In this document: in pieces, positions 36,315 through 42,150 of the stretch
Layout: every line of letters begins with the position of its first letter
Position numbering within the stretch: the stretch's first letter is position 1
DNA from: a virus
DNA: 64,000 bases
Strand: one strand, 5' to 3'
Virus record (IMG/VR): IMGVR_UViG_3300005288_000001
Location: 1-64,000 of that record
Notes under the pieces: model-generated
What the model was told of the DNA's origin: nothing
The model's input: only the letters and a program-made list of their open reading frames with translations
Databases searched by the model: none
Translations under genes and position numbers: made by a program

Positions 36315-36438
36315 TGGTGCCGATGGCCGGATTCGAACCGACGTCTCGTCCTTGAAATGGAGTGTAAAGTATGCTGGACAGAACCTTGTCAGGCTCCGGT
36401 TTGGTACATACGCGTGCTAACCATTACACCACATCGGC
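36315..36438 (-). tRNA. tRNA-Glu-like gene with a roughly 45-nt insertion
   Basis: Acceptor GCCGATG/CATCGGC perfect, A73, CCA, Glu/Asp-type D-arm (GGTGTAATGGTTAGCAC), canonical T-arm, and a possible anticodon loop ATTTCAA (UUC) on a weak stem. Between the D-arm and that loop lie about 45 extra nt with a GTATG/CATAC stem. Total 124 nt. Either an intron-like insertion or a broken gene; a normal tRNA-Glu exists at 38497. Confidence 0.6.
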
Positions 36439-36445
36439 ATTAAAC

Positions 36446-36521
36446 TGGCGGTTCTAGGGGGTAACGCTCCCCACTCTTCTGCAGTGACAGTGCAGTATGC
36501 ATCTATGAACATCTTAGAACC
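36446..36521 (-). tRNA. tRNA-Asp (GUC), AGCGTTA T-loop
   Basis: Acceptor GGTTCTA/TAGAACC, G73, CCA, anticodon loop CTGTCAC. Confidence 0.85.
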
Positions 36522-36527
36522 TAAACT

Positions 36528-36601
36528 TGGTACCCAGTGAAAGTAACGCTCTTTCGTTCTCGCCTTATCAAGACGCCGTTCTACTTTTGAACTAACCGGG
36601 C
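36528..36601 (-). tRNA. tRNA-Ile (GAU), AGCGTTA T-loop
   Basis: Acceptor GCCCGGT/ACTGGGT, A73, CCA, anticodon loop TTGATAA. Confidence 0.85.
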
Positions 36602-36604
36602 AAA

Positions 36605-36675
36605 TGGTGGGGAGGCAGATCATATAACCATAGCCTCATCTTTTATCGCCCTTCTCGACCAGGGGCGACCTCCCC
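36605..36675 (-). ncRNA. CCA-ended tRNA-like RNA 1
   Basis: 71 nt. Acceptor GGGGAGG/CCTCCCC perfect, A73, CCA, but only one clear arm inside (TCGCCC/GGGCGA, 11-nt loop) and no T-arm. Confidence 0.6.
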
Positions 36676-36684
36676 ATAAAAACT

Positions 36685-36761
36685 TGGCGGGCCAGAGTGG
36701 ACTCGAACCACTAACATTCGGTTTTGGAGACCGACGTTCTGCCAATTGGAACTACTGACCC
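36685..36761 (-). tRNA. tRNA-Trp (CCA)
   Basis: Acceptor GGGTCAG/CTGGCCC, G73, CCA, canonical T-loop, anticodon loop CTCCAAA. Confidence 0.92.
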
Positions 36762-36771
36762 ATAAAACAAC

Positions 36772-36825
36772 AGGATGCTTATTTTTCAATTAAAAGTTGA
36801 ATTTTAAGATTGCTGAACGCATCCT
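36772..36825 (-). ncRNA. AG-helix element 4
   Basis: 54 nt. Closing helix AGGATGC/GCATCCT, conserved GTTCAGCAATC, then CTGTTG. The interior forms TTCAA-CTTTTAA-TTGAA, a 5-bp arm with a 7-nt loop that looks like a Lys anticodon arm. Confidence 0.65.
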
Positions 36826-36834
36826 AGATACTAC

Positions 36835-36911
36835 AGAGAAGTAATAAGATTTAGGCTCTTATCGTTGCCCGCCTTTCGGCATCCAGATTAATGGTTTGCT
36901 GAATCTTCTCT
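36835..36911 (-). ncRNA. AG-helix element 5
   Basis: 77 nt. Closing helix AGAGAAG/CTTCTCT, conserved ATTCAGCAAACC, inner ATAAGA-GCCTAAA-TCTTAT arm, then CTGTAG. Confidence 0.65.
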
Positions 36912-36917
36912 AAAAAC

Positions 36918-36992
36918 TGGAGAGGCAAGTAGGTATCGCGCCTACCTTTACAGGGTTGCAATCTGTCACACATCTGTCTATGTCATTGCCTC
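36918..36992 (-). tRNA. tRNA-Cys (GCA)
   Basis: Acceptor GAGGCAA/TTGCCTC, T73, CCA, anticodon GCA in TTGCAAC, T-loop CGCGATA. Confidence 0.85.
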
Positions 36993-36997
36993 ATATT

Positions 36998-37069
36998 TGG
37001 AGCGGGCTACAGGGTTCGAACCTGCATCTTTCAGCTTGGAAGGCTAAACGTATTCCACAAACAACCCGC
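36998..37069 (-). tRNA. tRNA-Gly (UCC)
   Basis: Acceptor GCGGGTT/AGCCCGC, T73, CCA, canonical T-loop, anticodon loop CTTCCAA; short D-arm. Confidence 0.87.
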
Positions 37070-37078
37070 ATAAAAACT

Positions 37079-37153
37079 TGGTAGGCCCAGACGGTATCGA
37101 ACTGTCTTCTTCCGGTTAAGAGCCGGGTGCATCACCATTAATGCTTTGAACCT
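37079..37153 (-). tRNA. tRNA-Lys (CUU)
   Basis: Acceptor AGGTTCA/TGGGCCT with wobble pairs, A73, CCA, T-loop TTCGATA, anticodon loop CTCTTAA. Confidence 0.85.
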
Positions 37154-37155
37154 AT

Positions 37156-37227
37156 TGGTGCACTGGTGGCCCTGTTCATTAGTGGGTACGATAAGACCCA
37201 TCCTTTTACTTAGAACACTCACAATGC
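37156..37227 (-). ncRNA. CCA-ended tRNA-like RNA 2
   Basis: 72 nt. Acceptor GCATTG/CAGTGC, A73, CCA, one GGG/CCC hairpin inside, no recognisable T-arm or normal anticodon arm. Confidence 0.5.
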
Positions 37228-37233
37228 GTAAAT

Positions 37234-37311
37234 TGGTGGAGGATATCGGCATCGAACCGATCTGTATCCTACGTGCAAGGCAGGTGTCCACCCCAAGCAG
37301 ACCCATCCCCC
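37234..37311 (-). tRNA. tRNA-Ala (UGC)
   Basis: Acceptor GGGGGAT/ATCCTCC, A73, CCA, T-loop TTCGATG, anticodon loop CTTGCAC. Confidence 0.88.
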
Positions 37312-37317
37312 AATATT

Positions 37318-37373
37318 TGGTGATCTCGACGCGCTTACCCATGCATGGTTTCAGCGGCCACACTTTCGTGATC
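37318..37373 (-). ncRNA. CCA-ended mini RNA 3
   Basis: 56 nt. GATCACG/CGAGATC acceptor with one mismatch, A73, CCA, inner CCATGCATGG palindrome only. Confidence 0.55.
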
Positions 37374-37381
37374 AGTAACTT

Positions 37382-37459
37382 TGGTGCCCCCGGACGGACT
37401 CGAACCGCCAACCCTCTGCTTACAAGGCAGTCGCTCTACCAGTTAAGAGCTACAGGGGC
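37382..37459 (-). tRNA. tRNA-Thr (UGU)
   Basis: Acceptor GCCCCTG/CGGGGGC, A73, CCA, canonical T-loop, anticodon loop CTTGTAA. Confidence 0.92.
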
Positions 37460-37469
37460 AAAATACAAC

Positions 37470-37615
37470 AGAGTGTCAGGAGCGTTTCGGCCGCGATTCC
37501 CAGGTGCCTGTACTACGATTTGGCAGGTAGCCTTCCTATCTGGCCTTGGAGGGGTTTGATGCCCTCTTACTTCACCAGCATTGCGATTTTATATATTTGT
37601 TGCAGAACACACTCT
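37470..37615 (-). ncRNA. AG-helix element 6
   Basis: 146 nt. Closing helix AGAGTGT/ACACTCT, diverged GTTCTGCAACAAA after the 5' strand, CTGTTG after the 3' strand; the interior is long and GC-rich. Confidence 0.6.
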
Positions 37616-37622
37616 AATAACT

Positions 37623-37696
37623 TGGTCAGGGTGGTAGGTAACGCTCCTACGCTCCGAAGTTCCAAACCTCAGCGACTACTATTATCATACACCCAG
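37623..37696 (-). tRNA. tRNA-Pro (UGG), AGCGTTA T-loop
   Basis: Acceptor CTGGGTG/CACCCTG with one T-T, A73, CCA, anticodon UGG in TTTGGAA on a wobble-rich stem. Confidence 0.75.
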
Positions 37697-37700
37697 AAAT

Positions 37701-37742
37701 TGGTGTCGGGGGTTTCCAGATCATACTGGCAGCTATCCCGAC
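37701..37742 (-). ncRNA. CCA-ended mini RNA 4
   Basis: 42 nt. GTCGGG/CCCGAC acceptor, A73, CCA, one inner hairpin CCAG-TATGAT-CTGG. Confidence 0.55.
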
Positions 37743-37763
37743 GGCTGTCCCATCCCGGAGATT

Positions 37764-37810
37764 TGGTGGAGTGGCCCAGAATTTAGTGAGCTCTGGTATT
37801 CAACCACTCC
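37764..37810 (-). ncRNA. CCA-ended mini RNA 5
   Basis: 47 nt. Perfect acceptor GGAGTGG/CCACTCC, A73, CCA, one inner arm CCAGA/TCTGG with an 11-nt loop. No D- or T-arm. Confidence 0.6.
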
Positions 37811-37814
37811 GTAT

Positions 37815-37868
37815 TGGTGGGGAGGACCGCAACAAAGCGGTTGAGGCAACTAATTGAAGCTACTCCCC
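37815..37868 (-). ncRNA. CCA-ended mini RNA 6
   Basis: 54 nt. GGGGAG/CTCCCC acceptor, A73, CCA, inner ACCGC-TTTGTT-GCGGT arm and a tiny CAA/TTG arm. Confidence 0.55.
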
Positions 37869-37873
37869 GAAAC

Positions 37874-37950
37874 TGGTCCGAGTACAAGGATTCGAACCTT
37901 GGACCCCCGCGTCCCAAACGCGGTGCGCTACCGGGCTGCGCTACACTCGG
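37874..37950 (-). tRNA. tRNA-Pro (UGG)
   Basis: Acceptor CCGAGTG/TACTCGG, A73, CCA, canonical T-loop, anticodon loop TTTGGGA on a GC stem. Confidence 0.92.
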
Positions 37951-37952
37951 AT

Positions 37953-38026
37953 TGGCCCCTTATCATGGCAACGAACCACGGACCCCCGTCTTAAATAAAC
38001 GGTACTCTACACTGAGCTAATAAGGG
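37953..38026 (-). tRNA. tRNA, possibly Lys (UUU), with A33
   Basis: Acceptor CCCTTAT/ATAAGGG, G73, CCA; anticodon loop TATTTAA by position gives UUU but lacks U33. Identity uncertain. Confidence 0.65.
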
Positions 38027-38036
38027 ATACATAACA

Positions 38037-38116
38037 TGGCGGCCGGGGGAGGATTCGAACCATCCGTTACAACGCGGATTAGGCGTAGTGTCCTGGAGCC
38101 GCTAGACGACCCGGCC
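38037..38116 (-). tRNA. tRNA of uncertain identity (loop CTAATCC)
   Basis: Acceptor GGCCGGG/CCCGGCC, G73, CCA; Glu-like D-arm; loop CTAATCC gives AAU by position with C37. The T-stem has mismatches. May be a decaying gene. Confidence 0.6.
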
Positions 38117-38120
38117 ATGT

Positions 38121-38200
38121 TGGTTGCGCAGGGTGGATTCGCACCACCGATCTCGAGGGTTATGAGCCCTGCGGGGACGGCTAAACTCCCCTACCGCGCC
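38121..38200 (-). tRNA. Initiator tRNA-fMet (CAU)
   Basis: G1-A72 mismatch, A73, CCA, three G-C pairs (GGG/CCC) flanking the CTCATAA loop: initiator hallmarks. T-loop TGCGAAT. Confidence 0.88.
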
Positions 38201-38206
38201 AATTCA

Positions 38207-38389
38207 TTACTTCTTCTTTTTCTCTTTCGGAGTCTCATACTCCCGGGCAAACTCGAGAGCCTGACCGTAGTTCGTGAACACTTCCACACGGCGAAGAGGG
38301 CGGATGCCAGTCTTCTCGTGTTGGTCGCCATAGACCATTGCTTCATTGCCGCAAACAGCGACTACCGGGTGTTTATCACGTTCTTGCAT
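38207..38389 (-). CDS. Hypothetical protein, 60 aa
   Basis: Alpha/beta fragment (HPVVAVCGNEAMVYGD; RRVEVFTNYGQALEFARE) with a Lys-rich end. Start ATG at 38389 has AGAAG upstream. Inside the tRNA array between Lys and fMet. Confidence 0.7.
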   Translation of the reverse strand: MQERDKHPVVAVCGNEAMVYGDQHEKTGIRPLRRVEVFTNYGQALEFAREYETPKEKKKK

Positions 38390-38417
38390 TTCACTTCTTT
38401 CATGGTTAAACAAACTA

Positions 38418-38495
38418 TGGTGGGACTACTGAGATTCGAACTCAGGGTCTTACTGGTTAAAAGCCAGATGTTTTGGACCGCTAAACTATAATCCC
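38418..38495 (-). tRNA. tRNA-Lys (UUU)
   Basis: Acceptor GGGATTA/TAGTCCC, A73, CCA, canonical T-loop, anticodon loop CTTTTAA. Confidence 0.9.
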
Positions 38496-38496
38496 T

Positions 38497-38571
38497 TGGT
38501 ATCCTGTATGGGTTACGCTCCCATCTATGCCGGTTGAAAGCCGGGTGACCACTCTAGCAGTCGCACAGGAT
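38497..38571 (-). tRNA. tRNA-Glu (UUC), AGCGTAA T-loop
   Basis: Acceptor ATCCTGT/ACAGGAT, A73, CCA, anticodon loop CTTTCAA. Confidence 0.85.
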
Positions 38572-38582
38572 GTAAATACATT

Positions 38583-38661
38583 TGGCTCCACACACTGGAA
38601 TCGAACCAGTCTAATCATTGATTAACAGTCAAGTCCTTGCACCTTGCTTGGATTCTGTGGA
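38583..38661 (-). tRNA. tRNA-Asn (GUU)
   Basis: Acceptor TCCACAG/GTGTGGA, G73, CCA, T-loop TTCGATT, anticodon loop CTGTTAA. Confidence 0.88.
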
Positions 38662-38669
38662 ACATAATA

Positions 38670-38747
38670 TGGTGGGGCAGGGTGGACTTGAACCACCGAC
38701 TCACCGGTGCAAAACCCGGCCGCTCTAATTCACTGAGCTACTACCCC
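38670..38747 (-). tRNA. tRNA with 8-nt anticodon loop, identity uncertain
   Basis: Acceptor GGGGTAG/CTGCCCC, A73, CCA, T-loop TTCAAGT. The stem GCCGG/CCGGT leaves the 8-nt loop GTTTTGCA; Ala (UGC) or Gln (UUG) are possible readings. Confidence 0.7.
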
Positions 38748-38754
38748 GAAAATT

Positions 38755-38837
38755 TGGTGGACGCCGTAGGTAACGCTCCTACTCAGTCGTAACGGGTGCT
38801 TTACAGGCACTTAGGCTCTCTTAGGCCCAGGACGTCC
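38755..38837 (-). tRNA. tRNA-Tyr (GUA), AGCGTTA T-loop
   Basis: Acceptor GGACGTC/GGCGTCC, A73, CCA, long variable arm, anticodon loop CTGTAAA. First tRNA of the array in the direction of transcription. Confidence 0.9.
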
Positions 38838-39060
38838 AAATTTATCATTAGAAAGAACACTCATTTTCGTCGTCCACCCACACTATTCTCGGGGCTTCAA
38901 GACCTATAAGAGCTCTTACTAATGATATCCCGACGGCGGCGCTTCACAGCGAGCCAAACGTTACTGCCGTACAAACTGGCAGCCGTTATAGTCAGGAATC
39001 ATTTCCTACAAATTTTTAAGGAGCGAAGCGGTAACTACGATCAGCTACCAGCGTTTAGTA

Positions 39061-39066
39061 ATTATA
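39061..39066 (-). promoter_or_regulatory. Class II promoter for the tRNA array
   Basis: GCGTATAATTACT, no clear -35, upstream of tRNA-Tyr. Confidence 0.6.
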
Positions 39067-39158
39067 CGCTACTTTCGTTAGAACAGCTAGCGTTTAACAA
39101 CCGATTTTACGACTTAGTAGTTTCAGCGTTTAGCTTCAACTACCGGGTCAGTACGTTA

Positions 39159-39164
39159 ATTATA
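39159..39164 (-). promoter_or_regulatory. Class II promoter for the tRNA array
   Basis: CGGTATAATTAACG, no clear -35, tandem with the one at 39061. Confidence 0.6.
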
Positions 39165-39210
39165 CCGTGTATAAGCAGGGTTCACATAAAACAAACTCAA
39201 CTGCTCCAAC

Positions 39211-39243
39211 AAAAAGACCCTGTCACTTTTCAGCGGCAGGGTC
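39211..39243 (-). terminator. Rho-independent terminator
   Basis: GACCCTG/CAGGGTC stem followed by TTTTTG on the minus strand; ends the operon of PAAR and upstream genes before the tRNA array promoters. Confidence 0.85.
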
Positions 39244-39270
39244 AAGTTATCATGGGGACGACTTGACGCA

Positions 39271-39366
39271 CTACCGATCGAATTCTCCGCGAATTGCTTG
39301 AGCGACCGTATTCCAACCACAGGCTGGTACGTTATGCTTCGGCAGTGTATAGAGACTTTTTGTCAT
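39271..39366 (-). CDS. Possible 31-aa peptide
   Basis: Short frame (starts MTKSLYTLPKHNVPACGWNT) between the PAAR gene and a terminator. Weak ribosome site. Low confidence. Confidence 0.35.
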   Translation of the reverse strand: MTKSLYTLPKHNVPACGWNTVAQAIRGEFDR

Positions 39367-39423
39367 AGTGGACTACTTATACGCGATCTTCGAGTTATGG
39401 AGGAGAAATTACAAATATTTACT

Positions 39424-39675
39424 CTATCCAGCAAAAGTATCTGATGATCCTTCGATACAGGCTTGTCCATCGCTGGCCAGATCAGCCACACGGTGGACAC
39501 GAAGACCATTGACATATACTGAGGCGGATGCACCAACGGCAGTGGAACCGTCCTGATACAGGGAACCAACTACGGCACAAGGAATGCCGTTGATAAAGAC
39601 GCTGCCGGAATAGTTAGCAACGATTGGTGACAGGTTGGTTTTTCTGTCGAAGCGACGAGCAATATTAGAGGCCAT
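39424..39675 (-). CDS. PAAR-like tail tip protein, 83 aa
   Basis: Two repeats of a PAAR-like pattern: SGSVFINGIPCAVVGSLYQD and SASVYVNGLRVHRVADLASD. PAAR proteins cap the spike of contractile tails and type VI systems. Size suits a single PAAR domain. This places a contractile tail (myovirus) on this phage, as inference. Confidence 0.82.
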   Translation of the reverse strand: MASNIARRFDRKTNLSPIVANYSGSVFINGIPCAVVGSLYQDGSTAVGASASVYVNGLRVHRVADLASDGQACIEGSSDTFAG

Positions 39676-39678
39676 CCA

Positions 39679-40257
39679 TTATTTAGGCGGCAGTATGATA
39701 TGTACTTTGTCGTTATCGATACCAAGAATCTTTTCGCAGTCACGATAGTTCTTGAAACTGAAGCCTTCGTTAGCGTCACACTTGACAAAGTGATCGGACA
39801 GTTCATCGCGGAACTGTGTCACCCCATGAAACTGATCCACGTCATCTAGGATAATGAAGTTCTCAATGTTGAGCCCTTCGTTCAGTTCCAACCAACGATT
39901 GATTTCGTCACCACGTGTTCGCGTTGGAGTGGTGATGTCAGGAGTGGCATCGATGACTAGAGTGTAGTCAAGACCCAGTTCCTCCAGGTAAAGACCCATA
40001 CGAAACAGGTCTACCTGATCCCTTGAAAAGCCACCTTCAACTGCCACTGTACCAGGCAGTAGATAGTCGTACCGGTGGCTAGAGCTTAGGACAATGAGCA
40101 GGTTATTGTCCTTACAAAGACGATTAACCATGGCGACGGCAGTTTTGTCCATACCGTCGATCATGATCTGCTTAAAGGTCTTACTCTTCATCGGAGTTAC
40201 GAGAGCCGTACGACTGGAGTTAAGGACACCGTCGATGTCCAGGAATAGAATCTTCAT
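39679..40257 (-). CDS. HAD-superfamily phosphatase, 192 aa
   Basis: MKILFLDIDGVLNSS is HAD motif I (DxDG), LIVLSSSHR near 55 motif II (Ser/Thr), and NFIILDDVDQF near 133 motif IV (DD). A cap region lies between. Likely a nucleotidase-type phosphatase; substrate unknown. ATGA overlap with the upstream gene. Confidence 0.88.
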   Translation of the reverse strand: MKILFLDIDGVLNSSRTALVTPMKSKTFKQIMIDGMDKTAVAMVNRLCKDNNLLIVLSSSHRYDYLLPGTVAVEGGFSRDQVDLFRMGLYLEELGLDYTLVIDATPDITTPTRTRGDEINRWLELNEGLNIENFIILDDVDQFHGVTQFRDELSDHFVKCDANEGFSFKNYRDCEKILGIDNDKVHIILPPK

Positions 40258-40802
40258 GATCTTCGGCGGGTTAGACCCGCCTTTACGTCTTTCATGTCTT
40301 CGTCAGAAACATACATAGGACCACCCTTGTTATACAGAGGAGCGGTCCTATGCGCTAGAGCAGCTTTCGCTTGCTCAAGGTCCTCATCATACGTAATAGT
40401 CCCTCCAGCCCCCATTGGCTGGCTTTTGATCCGCAGGCTTGGGTTCGTCGTGTCTCTTGGGATGGGGCCAAGGACTTTTGAGATAATCAGCGGTTCGCGA
40501 ACGGAGCGGGATGAAACCCTTCGGCTCGAAACCACGGTCGATTGCGGCTTGGAGTTCTTGTGCGAGGTCAGGGAGCGGGTGGGTTGAGGTGAGGATGGAC
40601 CCCCAGTCTGGCTCGAGAACTTTCCTGAAAGAGGATCCGTCTTCTCGTATGCAGTGAGTTTCCGGTCGGACTTCAGGGAATTCGTCTGGTATTTCCCGCT
40701 GAACGGCTGCAGCTTCTCGTATTTCGAAGTAATCCCATTCCACTGATCCTGCAGCTCTTGCTGCTTCTTCGTTAACTTCTTTGATGTCCGTGATTTTGTC
40801 AT
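40254..40802 (-). CDS. Phage protein overlapping the dCMP deaminase frame, 182 aa
   Basis: Starts MTKSRTSKKLTKKQQELQDQ and ends NKGGPMYVSDEDMKDVKAGL. Proteins with a KKQ..LQ..W opening and a (Y/M)..DEDMKD ending are a common basic, disordered-looking family in large phages. It overlaps the last 139 codons of the deaminase frame in another frame over 416 nt. One of the two may be the true gene in this stretch, or both. ATGA overlap with the HAD gene supports translation here. Confidence 0.65.
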   Translation of the reverse strand: MTKSRTSKKLTKKQQELQDQWNGITSKYEKLQPFSGKYQTNSLKSDRKLTAYEKTDPLSGKFSSQTGGPSSPQPTRSLTSHKNSKPQSTVVSSRRVSSRSVREPLIISKVLGPIPRDTTNPSLRIKSQPMGAGGTITYDEDLEQAKAALAHRTAPLYNKGGPMYVSDEDMKDVKAGLTRRRS

Positions 40803-41277
40803 ACGCGATCTCTAAGTCAGTATTGAGATTATACCGTAGACTCAGACGATGTATAGCATCAATATCAGGCAACACTTTGTGAATCGTAGCGCCATTCTTA
40901 AGAAGAAATCGGAGACCTGCGTCATCCCTGTAGTGCCAACGGAAGTAGTAGTCGCGAACGCCTGCATGATAAAGGTCCTGGGCGCATTCAATACAAGGTG
41001 CATGGGTCACGAAAAGTGCTGCGCCAGTGGCCTTCTCGTTGGTGGTCCATAGCTTGTTAAGAGCATTGATCTCTGCATGTCGCACGGTTGGAAGGGTCTT
41101 ACCGTCGGCACCTTCACAACAGTTATCTTGACCAGGTTTGGTTCCATTGTATCCAATGGCAATCGGAGTCCCATCCTTAACAAGGAGAGCACCCACTTTG
41201 AGTCGCTGGCAAGAACTAAGTTTAGCATACTCTGTCGCCACATTCATGTGGGCGAATACGAATTTACGTTTGATCAA
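40387..41277 (-). CDS. dCMP deaminase with long C-terminal extension, 296 aa
   Basis: Zinc-dependent cytidylate deaminase: HAEINAL near residue 67 (His ligand and catalytic Glu) and APCIEC near 93 (two Cys ligands); SCQRLKVGALLVKDG and IAIGYNGTK near the start. It makes dUMP from dCMP for thymidylate synthesis, with ThyX encoded 8 kb away. The enzyme core ends near residue 160; the remaining 136 residues overlap another frame and may or may not be translated. Start is TTG in a TTGA overlap with GGAGG upstream. Confidence 0.85.
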   Translation of the reverse strand: MIKRKFVFAHMNVATEYAKLSSCQRLKVGALLVKDGTPIAIGYNGTKPGQDNCCEGADGKTLPTVRHAEINALNKLWTTNEKATGAALFVTHAPCIECAQDLYHAGVRDYYFRWHYRDDAGLRFLLKNGATIHKVLPDIDAIHRLSLRYNLNTDLEIAYDKITDIKEVNEEAARAAGSVEWDYFEIREAAAVQREIPDEFPEVRPETHCIREDGSSFRKVLEPDWGSILTSTHPLPDLAQELQAAIDRGFEPKGFIPLRSRTADYLKSPWPHPKRHDEPKPADQKPANGGWRDYYV

Positions 41278-41624
41278 AACAGTTTACCTCCATGGCGAAA
41301 CGGCCGAGTTGAATTGTACGTCATCTTGGCCAACATAGCTTCCGCAATACGCAGATTGTTGGAAGCCGCATAGTCCATAACTCGAAGAACCACGTCAGCC
41401 AGTTCTTCCTCTTCACTTGTGTAATAAGGAATCTTTTCTGATGGTGGGTTACCGACTCGTAATGCGTCCTGGGTTTCAACCACTTCGCCAACGATCTGGA
41501 GCAGCTTCGAGTTACGCTCCATGATGGAATCCTCACCAGTGCGAGGACCCCAAACCTTGTCAGTAATATCTCGCGTCTCAGCCTGGGCGTCATACCAGGC
41601 TTCGATGAATTTACTCGGATTCAT
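41274..41624 (-). CDS. MazG-like nucleotide pyrophosphohydrolase, 116 aa
   Basis: LLQIVGEVVETQDALR near residue 41 and EEEELADVVLRVMDYA near 70 give the ExxE...ExxD metal motifs of the MazG/dUTPase all-alpha superfamily; ends RPFRHGGKLF as in phage MazG-like proteins. Hydrolyses nucleoside triphosphates such as dUTP or ppGpp in relatives. ATG with AAGGAG upstream. Confidence 0.85.
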   Translation of the reverse strand: MNPSKFIEAWYDAQAETRDITDKVWGPRTGEDSIMERNSKLLQIVGEVVETQDALRVGNPPSEKIPYYTSEEEELADVVLRVMDYAASNNLRIAEAMLAKMTYNSTRPFRHGGKLF

Positions 41625-42150
41625 TTACTCCTTCTGTTGATTCGCTATCAGCCACGGACTCGTCGTCTTTCGGCTTGTTCTTTGCACCAGGTGGACGACC
41701 CTTTCCACGAGGCTTTTCTTCACTTTTAGGAGGGGCCACGGCGGCAAACTCCTCTGGAATGTCAAGGATAATCTTCTTGATTACATCGAACGTAATGTTC
41801 GGGTAGAGACGACCGATGTCCTGATCCTTCATTGCGATAACCAGCTCAGCTTCGCTGACATGAAGTCCTTCCAGCAGCTGTACGAACTTTGCTTCACGGC
41901 GCAGCGGTGTTAGGTCGCTTCGCTTGTAGATGTAGAAGGTTCGCGTCTCCATCTGAAGGTTGCTTGGACTCATACCAAGAGGAGCTGCGTCCTGTCGGTA
42001 TGGTGGCGTTCCCTCCGGAAGCTCGAACTTGTTACGAGTATCGAAGCCATAGTAGAGCACCATGCGGAGGGCTACGTTGTCTTTGTATTTCAGAATGGCT
42101 TCAGGAGTTTCATTGATCTCCTTGAGAATCTCTACGATAAATTTTGTCAT
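41611..42150 (-). CDS. DUF6433-like protein with AT-hook tail, 179 aa
   Basis: Conserved-looking core (LYYGFDTRNKFELPEGTPPY; LEGLHVSEAELVIAMKDQDI; LYPNITFDVIKKI) resembles DUF6433 of T4-type phages. The tail PRGKGRPPGAKNKPK is AT-hook-like, then acidic. Often near rnh in T4-like genomes, as here. Role not known. Confidence 0.75.
   Translation of the reverse strand: MTKFIVEILKEINETPEAILKYKDNVALRMVLYYGFDTRNKFELPEGTPPYRQDAAPLGMSPSNLQMETRTFYIYKRSDLTPLRREAKFVQLLEGLHVSEAELVIAMKDQDIGRLYPNITFDVIKKIILDIPEEFAAVAPPKSEEKPRGKGRPPGAKNKPKDDESVADSESTEGVNESE

Larger units (their letters stand above)
38838..39210. other. Leader region of the tRNA array
   Basis: No credible gene in about 370 bp; contains the two class II promoters at 39061 and 39159. 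Confidence 0.6.

Noticed and set aside
33815-38837. CRISPR array in the repeat-rich tRNA region
   Set aside because: Repeated words such as TTCGAACC are T-arms of tRNAs at tRNA spacing; there are no equal direct repeats with unique spacers, and no cas genes.
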